Assembly (NCBI GenBank): GCA_945288535.1
Contig: CALYQQ010000020.1
Location: 1 to 56,878 of the forward strand
Origin: an uncultured Enterobacterales bacterium
GTDB taxonomy: Bacteria; Pseudomonadota; Gammaproteobacteria; Enterobacterales; CALYQQ01
Reading direction: 5' to 3'
Length of the DNA: 56,878 nt
Positions within the stretch are counted from its first letter, which is position 1. Each line of letters starts with the position of its first letter. The notes under the pieces are model-generated. The model ran no database searches. It saw nothing but the letters and a program-made list of their open reading frames with translations, and was not told the origin of the DNA. Made by a program: the position numbers and the translations under genes. This document shows positions 18,563 to 28,496 of the stretch, in pieces.

Positions 18563-19270
18563 ATGGAAAGTTGGCAACGTGCATTTGTACTACATAGCCG
18601 CCATTATAGTGAAACAAGCTTATTACTTGATATTTTTACAGAGAATAATGGTAAAATTCGTTTATTAGCTAAAGGCGCTCGTAGTCGGCGTTCTACTATA
18701 AAGGGCTGTTTACAGCCCTTTACACCCTTATTATTACAATGGTATGGTCGTGGTGCTATAAAAACCTTACGCGCGGTAGAATCAGTATCATTGGCATTAC
18801 CCCTTTCTGGGATGACGCTTTATAGTGGTCTATATGTTAATGAACTACTTATGAGAATACTTGAGCCAGAAACGGCTTATCCTGTATTATTTTTTGATTA
18901 TTTGACATGTATTCAAGAATTAGCAGGAGAAAAAAATACAACGGAAGCATCTCTTCGATGTTTTGAGTTAGCGTTGTTAGCACAAATGGGTTATGGAATT
19001 GATTTCTTACATTGTGCAATCACAGGTGATCCTATAGTTGACAATATGACATATCGATATTATTTAGAAAAAGGATTTGTTTCCAGTGTAATGATCGACA
19101 GGTTTTCTTTTACTGGTAGAGAATTAAGCGCATTAGCGCAACGAAAATTTCCCGATACAGCGACTTTACAAGCGGCGAAACGCTTTACTCGCTTGGCATT
19201 AAAGCCTTATTTAGGAAATAAACCACTAAAAAGTCGCGAATTATTTCGCCAGTCAATTAAAAATAATTAG
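18563..19270 (+). CDS. recO: DNA repair protein RecO
   Basis: RecO works with RecF and RecR to load RecA on SSB-coated gaps. It has an N-terminal OB fold ([35 protein letters not shown]) and an alpha-helical C-terminal part. At 235 residues it is close to E. coli (242). It is the last gene of the rnc-era-recO unit. The E. coli followers pdxJ and acpS are missing, and rlmD comes next after 35 nt. recR, its partner, lies at 48.6 kb in this window. Confidence 0.95.
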   Translation: MESWQRAFVLHSRHYSETSLLLDIFTENNGKIRLLAKGARSRRSTIKGCLQPFTPLLLQWYGRGAIKTLRAVESVSLALPLSGMTLYSGLYVNELLMRILEPETAYPVLFFDYLTCIQELAGEKNTTEASLRCFELALLAQMGYGIDFLHCAITGDPIVDNMTYRYYLEKGFVSSVMIDRFSFTGRELSALAQRKFPDTATLQAAKRFTRLALKPYLGNKPLKSRELFRQSIKNN

Positions 19271-19305
19271 TACAAACCTACAATTTTAGGGAGAACAAAA
19301 CTGCA

Positions 19306-20622
19306 ATGGTGCAATTTTACTCTCAACGTCGCGAGATACCCAACGCTAAAAAGCGAATAACGTTATCTATTATTGATTTAAATATTTATGGACATGGTGT
19401 CGCTAAATTAGATGGGAAAGTTATCTTTGTTATTGATGCCTTGCCAGGTGAACAAGTAGAAGTCGAAATAATTGAGACAAAACGACACTACGCATTAGCC
19501 AAGATTATTAATCGTTTGACAACAAACCCATTACGCATGGTACCTCAATGCAGACATTATGGTATTTGTGGTGGTTGCCAACATCAGCATATTGCGGTTA
19601 AGTTACAACGGCAAAGTAAATTAAAAGCATTAACATCGCTTGTTTCACGAGAATGTGGCATTAAACCGCCAACTGCTAAACTTTTATTTTCAAGTTGCTA
19701 TCATTATCGTCGTAGAGCGCGTTTAGCATTGCAATATCCTATTTCAGAAAAACAATTATTGATGGGGTTTAGACAGAGTTCCTCGAATGATTTAATTACT
19801 ATTAATGAATGTCCTATATTATGTAAAGAGTTAGAAGTGTTATTAGCACCTGTTAGAGAATGTTTATCTAATTTAAAAAGAGCAAATAAACTAGGACATA
19901 TTGAATTGATCTTGGCCGATAATGGTCCTGTATTATTATTACGTCATTTAGCTCCATTACCTGATGAAGATACTATTTTACTTAAAAAATTGGCCAATGA
20001 ATATCAACTATCTGTTTATTTAGTTGGTGACGAATGGCAAGGACTTCTTATTGGCCATAAACCCTATTATACGATTGATCAAATAACACTATATTTTGAA
20101 CCACAGGGATTTATTCAAAGTAATGCTGAAGTTAATAAATTAATGGTTGAACAGGCTATAAATTGGTTAGATTTACAACCAACCGATAGCATATTAGATC
20201 TATTTTGTGGTCTTGGTAATTTTAGTTTACCTATTGCAAAGAGAGTGGCTAATGTTGTTGCCGTCGAAGGTGTCTCATTAGCAGTTAAACAAGGAAAACT
20301 AAATGCGGCCATTAACGGTATAGAAAATGTACAATTTTATCTGGGTGATTTGAGTAGTAATATTGATAATGCGGAATGGCGTCAGCAGCATTTTGATAAA
20401 ATTTTATTAGATCCATCACGTGAAGGTGCTTTGGAACTTATGCCTCAATTAATAAAATTTAATGCAAAAAGAATTGTGTATGTTTCGTGTAATCCAGCAA
20501 CATTTGCTCGAGATAGTAAAATATTATTGCAGGCAGGATATCAAATTAGAGAATTAAGTATGCTTGATATGTTCCCCCAAACGAAACATTTGGAATCTAT
20601 TGCACTCTTTATTAAATCCTGA
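19306..20622 (+). CDS. rlmD: 23S rRNA (uracil-1939-C5)-methyltransferase
   Basis: Radical-free, SAM-dependent methyltransferase with an iron-sulfur cluster that makes m5U1939 in 23S rRNA. It has an N-terminal TRAM domain (LSIIDLNIYGHGVAKLDGKVIFV is its core). Fe-S cysteines lie in CRHYGICGGC (Cys82, 88, 91), with another at NECPIL. The methyltransferase motif is LDLFCGLGNFSLP, and the catalytic cysteine is in VYVSCNPATFARD. At 438 residues and immediately upstream of relA as in E. coli, rlmD is preferred over the paralogues rlmC and trmA. Confidence 0.95.
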   Translation: MVQFYSQRREIPNAKKRITLSIIDLNIYGHGVAKLDGKVIFVIDALPGEQVEVEIIETKRHYALAKIINRLTTNPLRMVPQCRHYGICGGCQHQHIAVKLQRQSKLKALTSLVSRECGIKPPTAKLLFSSCYHYRRRARLALQYPISEKQLLMGFRQSSSNDLITINECPILCKELEVLLAPVRECLSNLKRANKLGHIELILADNGPVLLLRHLAPLPDEDTILLKKLANEYQLSVYLVGDEWQGLLIGHKPYYTIDQITLYFEPQGFIQSNAEVNKLMVEQAINWLDLQPTDSILDLFCGLGNFSLPIAKRVANVVAVEGVSLAVKQGKLNAAINGIENVQFYLGDLSSNIDNAEWRQQHFDKILLDPSREGALELMPQLIKFNAKRIVYVSCNPATFARDSKILLQAGYQIRELSMLDMFPQTKHLESIALFIKS

Positions 20623-20648
20623 TTTTGTTTGTGTATAGAGAAAAAAGT

Positions 20649-22877
20649 ATGGTAGCAGTAAGAAGCGCGCATCTTAGTGAAAAAGGCGAATTTGATGCCA
20701 AAAAATGGCTAAATGATATTCAAATAACTAGCCCACAGTTAGCGGAACGTATTGAGGTTGCTCTACATTATTCTCAGACAAAACTTAGCGAAAATACAAG
20801 TGCGCCATTGTTATTACAACGAGGCGCGGAAATGGTTGAAATCCTATCAACATTAAGTATGGATAATGAAAGTCTGCAGGCAGCGCAGCTATTTCCACTC
20901 GTTGATGCTAACATTATTGATATTGAAATGATCAGTAATGATTTTGGTAAACAAATAAGCGATTTAGTACTTGGCGTGCTTAATATGGATGCTATTCGTC
21001 AGTTAAAAGCAACCCATAACGGCTCAACAACCTCCGTACAAGTAGATAACGTACGACGCATGTTATTAGCAATGGTAGAGGATTTTCGCTGTGTCGTTAT
21101 AAAACTAGCTGAACGGATAATGCATTTACGAGAAGTAAATAATGCCGAAGAGGAGAATAAAGTTCTTGCGGCAAAAGAGTGTTTTAATATATATGCACCA
21201 TTAGCTAATCGTTTAGGTATTGGCCAACTTAAATGGGAAATAGAGGACTTTTGTTTTAAATACCTTCATCCAATTGAGTATAAGCAAATTGCTGACAAAC
21301 TGCATGAACGACGTATTGATCGTGAACACTACATCAATAGTTTTGTTAAAATATTGCAAGAGTCAATGATTGAGCAGGATATAAAGGCCGAAATTAATGG
21401 CCGGCCAAAACATATTTACAGTATTTGGCGAAAAATGCAGAAAAAATCATTATCTTTTGAAGAACTTTATGATGTTCGAGCTGTACGTATTATTGTCGAG
21501 CGGATCCAGGATTGTTATGCAACATTAGGCATTGTTCATACCTTATTTCGACATATCCCCAAAGAATTTGATGATTATGTCGCGAATCCGAAACCCAATG
21601 GTTATCAATCTATTCATACAGTAGTATTAGGACCAAAAGGGCATACTATTGAAATCCAAATTCGTACAGAACAAATGCATGAAGAGTCAGAACTAGGGGT
21701 TGCCGCACACTGGAAATATAAAGAAGGGGCGTCTGCGGGACGTTCAGGTTACGATGAACGTATTGCTTGGTTACGTAAATTAATTGCTTGGCAAGAAGAA
21801 ATGTCAGACAGTGGCGAAATGCTTGCCGAGGTACGAAGTCAGGTATTTGACGATCGTGTTTATGTTTTTACGCCAAAAGGCGATGTTATTGATTTGCCAA
21901 ATGGTTCAACTCCCCTTGATTTTGCTTATCATATTCATAGTGATATAGGTCACCGTTGTATTGGTGCAAAGGTTGCAGGGCGTATTGTACCTTTTACATA
22001 TCAATTACAAATGGGTGATCAAATAGAGGTGATTACTCAAAAACAAGCAAATCCCAGTAGAGATTGGTTAAATCCGCATTCTGGCTTTGTGAATAGCAGT
22101 CGTGCTAGAGCAAAAATACAAACATGGTTTAGAAAATTAGATCGCGATAAAAATATTATCACCGGGCGGCAGATATTAGATGATGAGTTAAATAAGCTAG
22201 ATATTAATCTTAAAGAAGCTGAAAAGCTATTGTTGCCACGTTACAACGTTAATCATTTAGATGATTTATTAGCTTCAATAGGGGCAGGTGATGTTCGACT
22301 TAATCAATTGGTTAACTTTTTACAGTCACATTTTAATAAACCAACTGCAGAAGAGGAAGACAAAAAAGCGTTACAACAAGTTAACCAGAAACAAGTTTCT
22401 ACTCATAATAAAAAGCAATATAAAGATGGGCGTATTGTTGTTGAGGGAGTAGGAAATTTAATGCACCATATTGCACGTTGTTGTCAACCTATCCCTGGCG
22501 ATAGCATCTTAGGTTATATTACGCAAGGAAGAGGGATCTCTATTCACAGGATTGACTGTGAGCAATTAGCGGAGCTCCAGTGTCATGCACCTGAACGCGT
22601 CATCGATGCTATATGGGGTGAATGTTATTCTGATGGTTATTCGTTAACCATAAGAGTCATTTCTAATGACCGTAGTGGGCTGTTACGTGATATTGCTACA
22701 ATATTAGCAAATGAAAAAGTTAATGTAATTAAGTTATCAAGCCGTAGTGATACAAAACGGCAATTAGCAACTATCGATATGGAAATAGAATTATATAATT
22801 TACATATTTTAGCACGCGTATTGACACGTATTAATCAGTTACCCGATGTGATCGAAGCAAAACGCATACATGGTTAA
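20649..22877 (+). CDS. relA: (p)ppGpp synthetase RelA
   Basis: Ribosome-associated enzyme that makes (p)ppGpp during amino-acid starvation. Domains in order: inactive hydrolase-like region, synthetase (RPKHIYSIWRKMQKK, FDDYVANPKPNGYQSIHTVV), TGS (VYVFTPKGDVIDLPNGSTPLDFAYHIH), a zinc-finger region (ARCCQPIPGD) and C-terminal ACT. The N-terminal region lacks the intact HDxxED of bifunctional SpoT, as expected for RelA. The ATG at 20649 gives 742 residues and the family start MVAVRSAHL. It is only 26 nt after rlmD. Confidence 0.97.
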   Translation: MVAVRSAHLSEKGEFDAKKWLNDIQITSPQLAERIEVALHYSQTKLSENTSAPLLLQRGAEMVEILSTLSMDNESLQAAQLFPLVDANIIDIEMISNDFGKQISDLVLGVLNMDAIRQLKATHNGSTTSVQVDNVRRMLLAMVEDFRCVVIKLAERIMHLREVNNAEEENKVLAAKECFNIYAPLANRLGIGQLKWEIEDFCFKYLHPIEYKQIADKLHERRIDREHYINSFVKILQESMIEQDIKAEINGRPKHIYSIWRKMQKKSLSFEELYDVRAVRIIVERIQDCYATLGIVHTLFRHIPKEFDDYVANPKPNGYQSIHTVVLGPKGHTIEIQIRTEQMHEESELGVAAHWKYKEGASAGRSGYDERIAWLRKLIAWQEEMSDSGEMLAEVRSQVFDDRVYVFTPKGDVIDLPNGSTPLDFAYHIHSDIGHRCIGAKVAGRIVPFTYQLQMGDQIEVITQKQANPSRDWLNPHSGFVNSSRARAKIQTWFRKLDRDKNIITGRQILDDELNKLDINLKEAEKLLLPRYNVNHLDDLLASIGAGDVRLNQLVNFLQSHFNKPTAEEEDKKALQQVNQKQVSTHNKKQYKDGRIVVEGVGNLMHHIARCCQPIPGDSILGYITQGRGISIHRIDCEQLAELQCHAPERVIDAIWGECYSDGYSLTIRVISNDRSGLLRDIATILANEKVNVIKLSSRSDTKRQLATIDMEIELYNLHILARVLTRINQLPDVIEAKRIHG

Positions 22878-22900
22878 TAATAAGTTGTTAGCAAAAAAGA

Positions 22901-22932
22901 AAAACCAGTGTGTTAATTAGCGCTGGTTTTTT
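22901..22932 (+). terminator. Rho-independent terminator after relA
   Basis: Stem AAAACCAG / CTGGTTTT with a 14-nt loop, followed by further T. It ends the rlmD-relA transcript. Confidence 0.85.
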
Positions 22933-23458
22933 ATTCCACGCACTATACAACAAAGTTATATGATTACTGTAGTTTATTAATGTATAACTTTAACCTAAGC
23001 TTGGGATAAAAAAGTAACTAAAAAGGAAACGTGAGATTAAGTAATTCCACAAAAAAGAAAATCAGTATAAATAAAGCTGCTACAAATATAACATATGATC
23101 CCAGATTAATAGTATATTATCGATTAATTTTACCATTTATATTGCTAAATGTTTACAATCTCTCTTTATTACGATGTAATTAGCCGCGCTAAAGTAGCCT
23201 CTATTGTGTTTATTCTTTAAATATTGTTTTGTAAATATAACATCAGAAAATAGTAATATTTAGTATTATCTTAGCAATAGCAAAATGTATTCTCTTCTAA
23301 CAACTTATTTTTAATAAGATCATTACTATTAATCATTTCGACATTTTTTATTATTAATCAATATTTATTTTGATAAGATCAGCTACATTACGTAATCATA
23401 TAGCTGATCTTGTTTACAATACTACATCACTATTTCACTCGTAATAAAGTTTCTTTCA
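22933..23458. other. A+T-rich spacer between relA and the tpsA gene
   Basis: About 525 bp between convergent relA and the minus-strand haemagglutinin gene. Apart from the inverted repeat at its right end, no gene, toxin, immunity gene or remnant was recognised. In E. coli this boundary carries mazEF, and neither gene is present here. Confidence 0.4.
23375..23411 (-). terminator. Hairpin terminator downstream of tpsA
   Basis: A perfect 11-bp inverted repeat (AAGATCAGCTA / TAGCTGATCTT) with a 15-nt loop that itself contains the palindrome ATTACGTAAT. It lies 48 bases beyond the stop of the minus-strand exoprotein gene. The following minus-strand sequence is A+T-rich but lacks a long T run, so efficiency is uncertain. 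Confidence 0.6.
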
Positions 23459-26400
23459 TTAAATAGACTCTTTGGTATTATAAGTAGGCACACCATTACT
23501 GATTGTATTTTCCTTATAGTCTAAGTGTAGAGATGTTAAATTATGATTCATCATATTTGAGTTCGTACTCCCCGGGTTTTTAGCATAAATAATGGCATCT
23601 TGATTTTCAATAATAGTATTGTCCATCAAGTGAAGAGTGCCATTTGTAATCAACATTCCTTTAAGATTATCAATTTTTGGAGAATGAAGTATTAAATCGC
23701 TATCCGCTTTAAGGTATCCATTCAGATTATTTATTGAATCATGTGCAATTATTGACATTTTATTAGCACTAATCAATTTTCCATATTTATTATGGACATA
23801 ATGACTATCAATGACAATTTCCCCATAAGATTGAATTAAGCCTTTGTCATTATAAATTTCTGCAGCAGATATTTTCATGTCTTTTCCAGAAAGTAGGTTG
23901 CCTGATGTATTTACATATTTTCCTAATATATTGAGGTTAAGATTACCTACTGCAGAGATCTCGGTTGTTATTGCCTGTTGAGCATCGATTAATACATCAC
24001 CTTTTGCCGTTACAAATCCGCCTGAATTATCAAATAAGCTTACTTTGGCAATAAAGTCACCCTCTGTTATAAATGCTGTTGCTTTATTATTGCTAGCAGC
24101 GGTATTATCGAGCGTAATATTGCCGTTAGCCTGTAATTTTGATTGTTCAATATCTATTGTATCGGCGTTAATATAAATCTCGTCTGTTGCTGTCATTGAC
24201 GTCTCTTTTATTGAGCTAGCTAATTTATCAACGTATCCACTCATTTCCTGTTTGATGTTATCGGCATCCCAATCTAACGAAGAATTAGACTGTATAGATA
24301 CTATTGTACTATCAATATTTCCAGTACTAATATTTATTGATTTTTCAGATCGTAAATCACTTTGTTGCACTCTTGTTACTGCACCAAGAAGATTAAGGTT
24401 ACCTTTTGTAGACAGTGTGGTATCAATATTGCGAAGATCAATCGCCCGAAAGGTTAAATCGTGACCTGCTTCAAAATAGGAATTCTCATTTTCTATTTCG
24501 AGAGAGTTTATTGATATTTTATCATTACTGAACATTCGTCCTTGATGGCTAACAAATAAGGCAAAAGCATCAATTGTAATTGACCCATTGACTTTTATAT
24601 CTCCAGTATTCAAGGTTCCCAGTCTTGTTCTTATGATTAAATCATCTCCAGCGATTAATTGACCTTTGTCATTAGTAAAAAATGTAGAATCAATCACCAC
24701 TTTTCCATTAGCTCTAACTATCCCGTTTTCATAAATAGCAACAATATCTTTTTTGCTGTATAGGTTTATATCTTTTCCTGCAATTAATTCAGATTTGTAA
24801 ACAGGATGATTTTTAGCGCGTTCAAAAAGAATACTTTCTTCGGCATTGATATTAATATCACCGGCAGCCTCGGCTTTAGTGAGCTTTACATCTGATAGAC
24901 TGTTAATTAATATATCGCCTTTTGTTGTTAATGATCCTGCTGTATTATCAAACGATCTTACATTTGCAATAAAATTGCCTTCTGTTATAAATTTTGTAGC
25001 TTTATTGTTACTAGTAAAAGTATTATTAAGTATAATATCGTGGTTAGCTTTTAACGTCGCATTTGTACTTTCTAACGTATTGGCATTAATATGAATAGAA
25101 CCCATTGCTGTCAATAAGGTCTCTTTTATTGAAATAGATGCATCATTAATGAAATTAACCATTGATTCCTTGGCTTCATTAATCTCCCAATCTGCAGATG
25201 TAATTGCTTTTAATGATGCCAAGGTACTATCGATATTATCAGCAGTAATATTCATTGACTTCTTAGACAGGAAATTTCCCCCTTGATTTCTAATTTCTGA
25301 GCCAAAAAGGTTAAGCTCTCCCTTTGTAGTCAAAGTAGTATCGGTATTTGCAAGATATACTGCCTGGAGTATTAAATCATTAGCTGCATCAAGAGAGGCA
25401 TTTTCATTATTTATTTCAAGCGAATTTATTGCTATTTTATCATTACTGATCATTTGCCCACCATAGTGGTTAAACTGAGTACCAGCGTCAATGGTAATAG
25501 AGCCATTAGTTTTAATCTTGCCAGCATTTAAGGCTGCTAAAGTTGTTCTTACCACGAAATCGTCATCAGTGAGTATTTGGGATGCATTAGCGTTGGTAAA
25601 TATTTCAGCTTCAATTGCCGTTTTCCCATGAGATTTAATTAAGCTATTATCAAAAATATAAACATTCTTGCCACCAGTTAGCGTTATATTTTTTTTAGAA
25701 ACTAACTCACCGGCTAAAATAGAATAATCTGTTAAGTGGCCTACAGAAATATCCCTTCCGGCATTGATATTAATATTACCAGTTGCAGCGGCGTTGGTGA
25801 TCTCTACATCTAAATCACTCTTAATGAATACATTACCTTTTGCCGTTAGTGATCCAGTAGTATTATCAAAGCTTCCCACGTTTGCAACAAAATTACCTTC
25901 TGTTATAAACTTTGTAGCTTGATTATTGCTAGTATAAGTATTATTAAGAATAATATCGCTGTTAGCTTGTAATAGAGAGGTCGTGTTTTCTAATATTCGT
26001 GATTTAATCTGTAAAACACCGCCTGCCCGTAATTGCGAATTATTATCAGTTATCTTATTTTCGGCATTGATATTAATATCTTTTTGGGCAATAAGTTTCG
26101 CTTTATTATTGGATAGGTAGGCAGCGTCATGAGAACCAAAACTCGTTAATTTAATTGATTGTGATGAGATTAACTGAGCATTATTGTTGTTTACTAAAAT
26201 ACCATCAAAGACAATATCTTCAGTTGCTTCAATATTTGCATTCTGATTATTTAATTTTTCAATTGATTTAACACGATAATTCTTATTCGTTTTTGCTTTT
26301 AAATTATTGCTATTAATATCACGTCCTATAAGAGTAATATCATCTTTAGCATTAAGAGTAGCCTTAGTAAGGTCAATAACATCCCCTGAAATTGTCAAAG

Positions 26401-27778
26401 CACTCGCATTGGTTTCATTATTTGCTAAATTTACGTAATTAGTACCTGTAACCGTAATATTTCGACTAGCAGTATTTTTACCATTTAACCTGGCTTCTTT
26501 GGCAGTAACGGTAATATCGCCTCCCTTGACGAATTTGTCTACGTGGTTACCTTGGCCGGTCTGGAGTGTGCTAACGGCTGAGGTAGTAACTTTGTCAGCA
26601 TGAAGCTCAATATCGTTTGATGCATTTATCGTACCTGTATTAACAATATTCGTCTTACTAACTAGCCTAATGTTTTTGGCTACACTCTTAATTTGTTTAC
26701 TGTTTTCAATATTGTTGTTACTCGTTAAGGTAATATTTTCTTGAGCAAGTATCGTTCCTTTATTAGTAATCTTACCATCGACTGTCAATGTAATATCACC
26801 AGCCGTTGCTTTAAATTGACCAATATGATTAACACCGACACCTTTTTCAGTACCAATTAAGTGAATTTTACCTGCATACATACCACCTAATGCAGAGACA
26901 TCAATAGCAAATTTTGGAGGTAATTCTTTAATTTTACTACTATTGGTATTTTCTTGATCACTCTCAATATTTTTCAAGTCAGCACTTATATTATTACGCC
27001 CGGTGATAACTTTAATATCTTTACCATGAATACCTGCATTAACTTTTACACTACGTGCAATAATTTCGGTGTAGTTCTCTCTACTATTTTTTAAGCCTTT
27101 ACCCGTAAATATGATCGCGCCTTGTCGAACGTTATAGCCTCTTAATTGACCATCTTCTATTTGTGGTTTACCCGTCGTTAATGTTGCCCTATCTGCATTA
27201 ATAAAACCACAATCATTACAAGAAATACCCGATGGATTAGCAATAATCACTTGTGCTTTTTTACCAGCAACTTCTATATAACCATTAAGCTTACTTGGGT
27301 AGCGTGAATTGACTTCATTCAGAATAACTTTTGCTTCGCCTCTCGCTAAATTCGTATTTCCTTCGATACGTCCACCTAATTCAGTTTGAACGGCTTGTTG
27401 TGAGTTATTTAGAATGACTCCCTTTTTATTAATATCAAATTTATTATATTTATTATGAGAAAAACCATTTTTATTCGGAGTTTGAATATTAACTATCGCT
27501 GGACCTTTACTTGCTTGAGTAATTTGAGGTTTTTGATGTGCTGCTGCACTATTATCAGCAACAATATTTGCTGCAACAGCATCCATCACCACAACATTAC
27601 CTAAGACCATACCTAATAGTAAATATAATGGCCTTAATTTGGCTACAATACCTTTTGATATTATACGAGGTGCTGAAGAAACCGTTGTTATACAATTATT
27701 TCTACTAGTCAGTTCTGAGACAACCATCAATTGGCCTTTTTCACGATTAAATATGATTCGATAACGGTATTTATTCAT
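23459..27778 (-). CDS. Filamentous haemagglutinin-type exoprotein (TpsA), two-partner secretion
   Basis: A large exoprotein of the FhaB/CdiA superfamily. It begins with an extended signal peptide region (MNKYRYRIIFNREKGQLMVV), then a hydrophobic signal segment (about 48-70). The TPS secretion domain follows (about 70-320) with ANPSGISCNDCGFINADRATL, the NPNG-like motif carrying a CxxC. The remainder to residue 1439 is Asn/Ile-rich beta-helix repeat, including two and a half copies of a ~307-residue unit. No VENN motif, cysteine-rich toxin or other effector tip is seen, and it is short for the family. AGGAG precedes the ATG by 6 nt. Its TpsB gene upstream is wrecked. Confidence 0.93.
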   Translation of the reverse strand: MNKYRYRIIFNREKGQLMVVSELTSRNNCITTVSSAPRIISKGIVAKLRPLYLLLGMVLGNVVVMDAVAANIVADNSAAAHQKPQITQASKGPAIVNIQTPNKNGFSHNKYNKFDINKKGVILNNSQQAVQTELGGRIEGNTNLARGEAKVILNEVNSRYPSKLNGYIEVAGKKAQVIIANPSGISCNDCGFINADRATLTTGKPQIEDGQLRGYNVRQGAIIFTGKGLKNSRENYTEIIARSVKVNAGIHGKDIKVITGRNNISADLKNIESDQENTNSSKIKELPPKFAIDVSALGGMYAGKIHLIGTEKGVGVNHIGQFKATAGDITLTVDGKITNKGTILAQENITLTSNNNIENSKQIKSVAKNIRLVSKTNIVNTGTINASNDIELHADKVTTSAVSTLQTGQGNHVDKFVKGGDITVTAKEARLNGKNTASRNITVTGTNYVNLANNETNASALTISGDVIDLTKATLNAKDDITLIGRDINSNNLKAKTNKNYRVKSIEKLNNQNANIEATEDIVFDGILVNNNNAQLISSQSIKLTSFGSHDAAYLSNNKAKLIAQKDININAENKITDNNSQLRAGGVLQIKSRILENTTSLLQANSDIILNNTYTSNNQATKFITEGNFVANVGSFDNTTGSLTAKGNVFIKSDLDVEITNAAATGNININAGRDISVGHLTDYSILAGELVSKKNITLTGGKNVYIFDNSLIKSHGKTAIEAEIFTNANASQILTDDDFVVRTTLAALNAGKIKTNGSITIDAGTQFNHYGGQMISNDKIAINSLEINNENASLDAANDLILQAVYLANTDTTLTTKGELNLFGSEIRNQGGNFLSKKSMNITADNIDSTLASLKAITSADWEINEAKESMVNFINDASISIKETLLTAMGSIHINANTLESTNATLKANHDIILNNTFTSNNKATKFITEGNFIANVRSFDNTAGSLTTKGDILINSLSDVKLTKAEAAGDININAEESILFERAKNHPVYKSELIAGKDINLYSKKDIVAIYENGIVRANGKVVIDSTFFTNDKGQLIAGDDLIIRTRLGTLNTGDIKVNGSITIDAFALFVSHQGRMFSNDKISINSLEIENENSYFEAGHDLTFRAIDLRNIDTTLSTKGNLNLLGAVTRVQQSDLRSEKSINISTGNIDSTIVSIQSNSSLDWDADNIKQEMSGYVDKLASSIKETSMTATDEIYINADTIDIEQSKLQANGNITLDNTAASNNKATAFITEGDFIAKVSLFDNSGGFVTAKGDVLIDAQQAITTEISAVGNLNLNILGKYVNTSGNLLSGKDMKISAAEIYNDKGLIQSYGEIVIDSHYVHNKYGKLISANKMSIIAHDSINNLNGYLKADSDLILHSPKIDNLKGMLITNGTLHLMDNTIIENQDAIIYAKNPGSTNSNMMNHNLTSLHLDYKENTISNGVPTYNTKESI
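24139..25987 (-). repeat. Tandem ~920-bp repeats inside tpsA
   Basis: Diverged direct repeats encode homologous beta-helix blocks. The anchor SNNQATKFITEGNFVANV (near residue 620) recurs as SNNKATKFITEGNFIANV (near 927) and as SNNKATAFITEGDFIAKV (near 1236). The period is about 307 residues. The third copy is cut short soon after the anchor. This suggests internal duplication by unequal recombination. Confidence 0.85.
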
Positions 27779-27867
27779 TTTTAACTCCTTTTTTTGGTAA
27801 ATATAAATAATGTTGTTTTATGCTAATAAGAATAAAAACTAATAGTTACAGAACAGACTACAATTCA

Positions 27868-28496
27868 TTATTGTGTTATTCGATTTAAGTCTGATTTTGT
27901 TAGTGAACGACTAACAAAAATTAATTTTGCGGTTCTTCCCTTAATACTGACAACATCACTTGATAAAGCGTATTGATAATGGCTGGCGTTAACTTTGCCA
28001 TAATAGATGCCAAGATAGAATTGCTGTCTGCCAGCATTCATAAGTAAGGAGGGGCTCTAATATCAACCATAACCATTAAAAAAATGGTCAAATAGAGTAA
28101 AAGGGGAAATATAACGCTAGAAAATAGAATAAAATCGCTTAATATTGTTTTATGACGAATAAACTTTTCTTTTATGGATTGTTTGTTTAACCAAAGAATA
28201 CGCCATTGATAATTTATATAATTATTAAAAATGGAATGCGTAACTAATTCCCATTGAAATAAATTAGACATTAAATTCTGTTCAGGAATATGAATGCTAG
28301 AAGTAAGGAAATCATACTTAATAAGCTGATTTTTTTGTATTTGTAATGATAATTGTTGTTCACGAACCTTTTGCTGTGGATCTTGATGAATTTGTCGTTT
28401 ATCAATAGGCGTTGATTGGTATATTGTGGTATATGTGATTAAATATATTTCAAGTATAATAATATAAATTAATTTATTTTTATTATAAATTAGCAT
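27868..28496 (-). pseudogene. Degraded TpsB (FhaC/ShlB-type) transporter remnant
   Basis: A 152-codon frame from 28496 starts with a signal-like hydrophobic stretch and STPIDKRQIHQDPQQKVREQQ, which looks like the N-terminal plug helix of TpsB proteins. After about 95 unmatched residues it stops at 28038. Another frame, beginning inside that stop (ATG at 28041), reads GRQQFYLGIYYGKVNAS ... VVSIKGRTAKLIFVSRSL and ends at 27868. That resembles the C-terminal barrel end of TpsB. An intact TpsB has about 550-580 residues, so most of the POTRA and barrel region is gone. Position upstream of tpsA, same strand, fits fhaC-fhaB order. Assignment rests on motif resemblance only. Confidence 0.55.

Noticed and set aside
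22933..23458. Search for mazEF between relA and mazG
   Set aside because: No frame resembling MazE or MazF is present on either strand in 22.9-23.5 kb or 28.5-30.2 kb.
23459..27778. Reading the exoprotein as a CdiA contact-dependent inhibition toxin
   Set aside because: No VENN motif, pretoxin domain or toxin-like C-terminus is present, and no small immunity gene follows the stop. The relA-side spacer has no coding frame.
28038..28496. The 152-codon frame as an intact membrane protein gene
   Set aside because: It begins like a TpsB N-terminus, has no family match in its middle and ends where a second frame resumes TpsB-like sequence. A pseudogene is the better reading.
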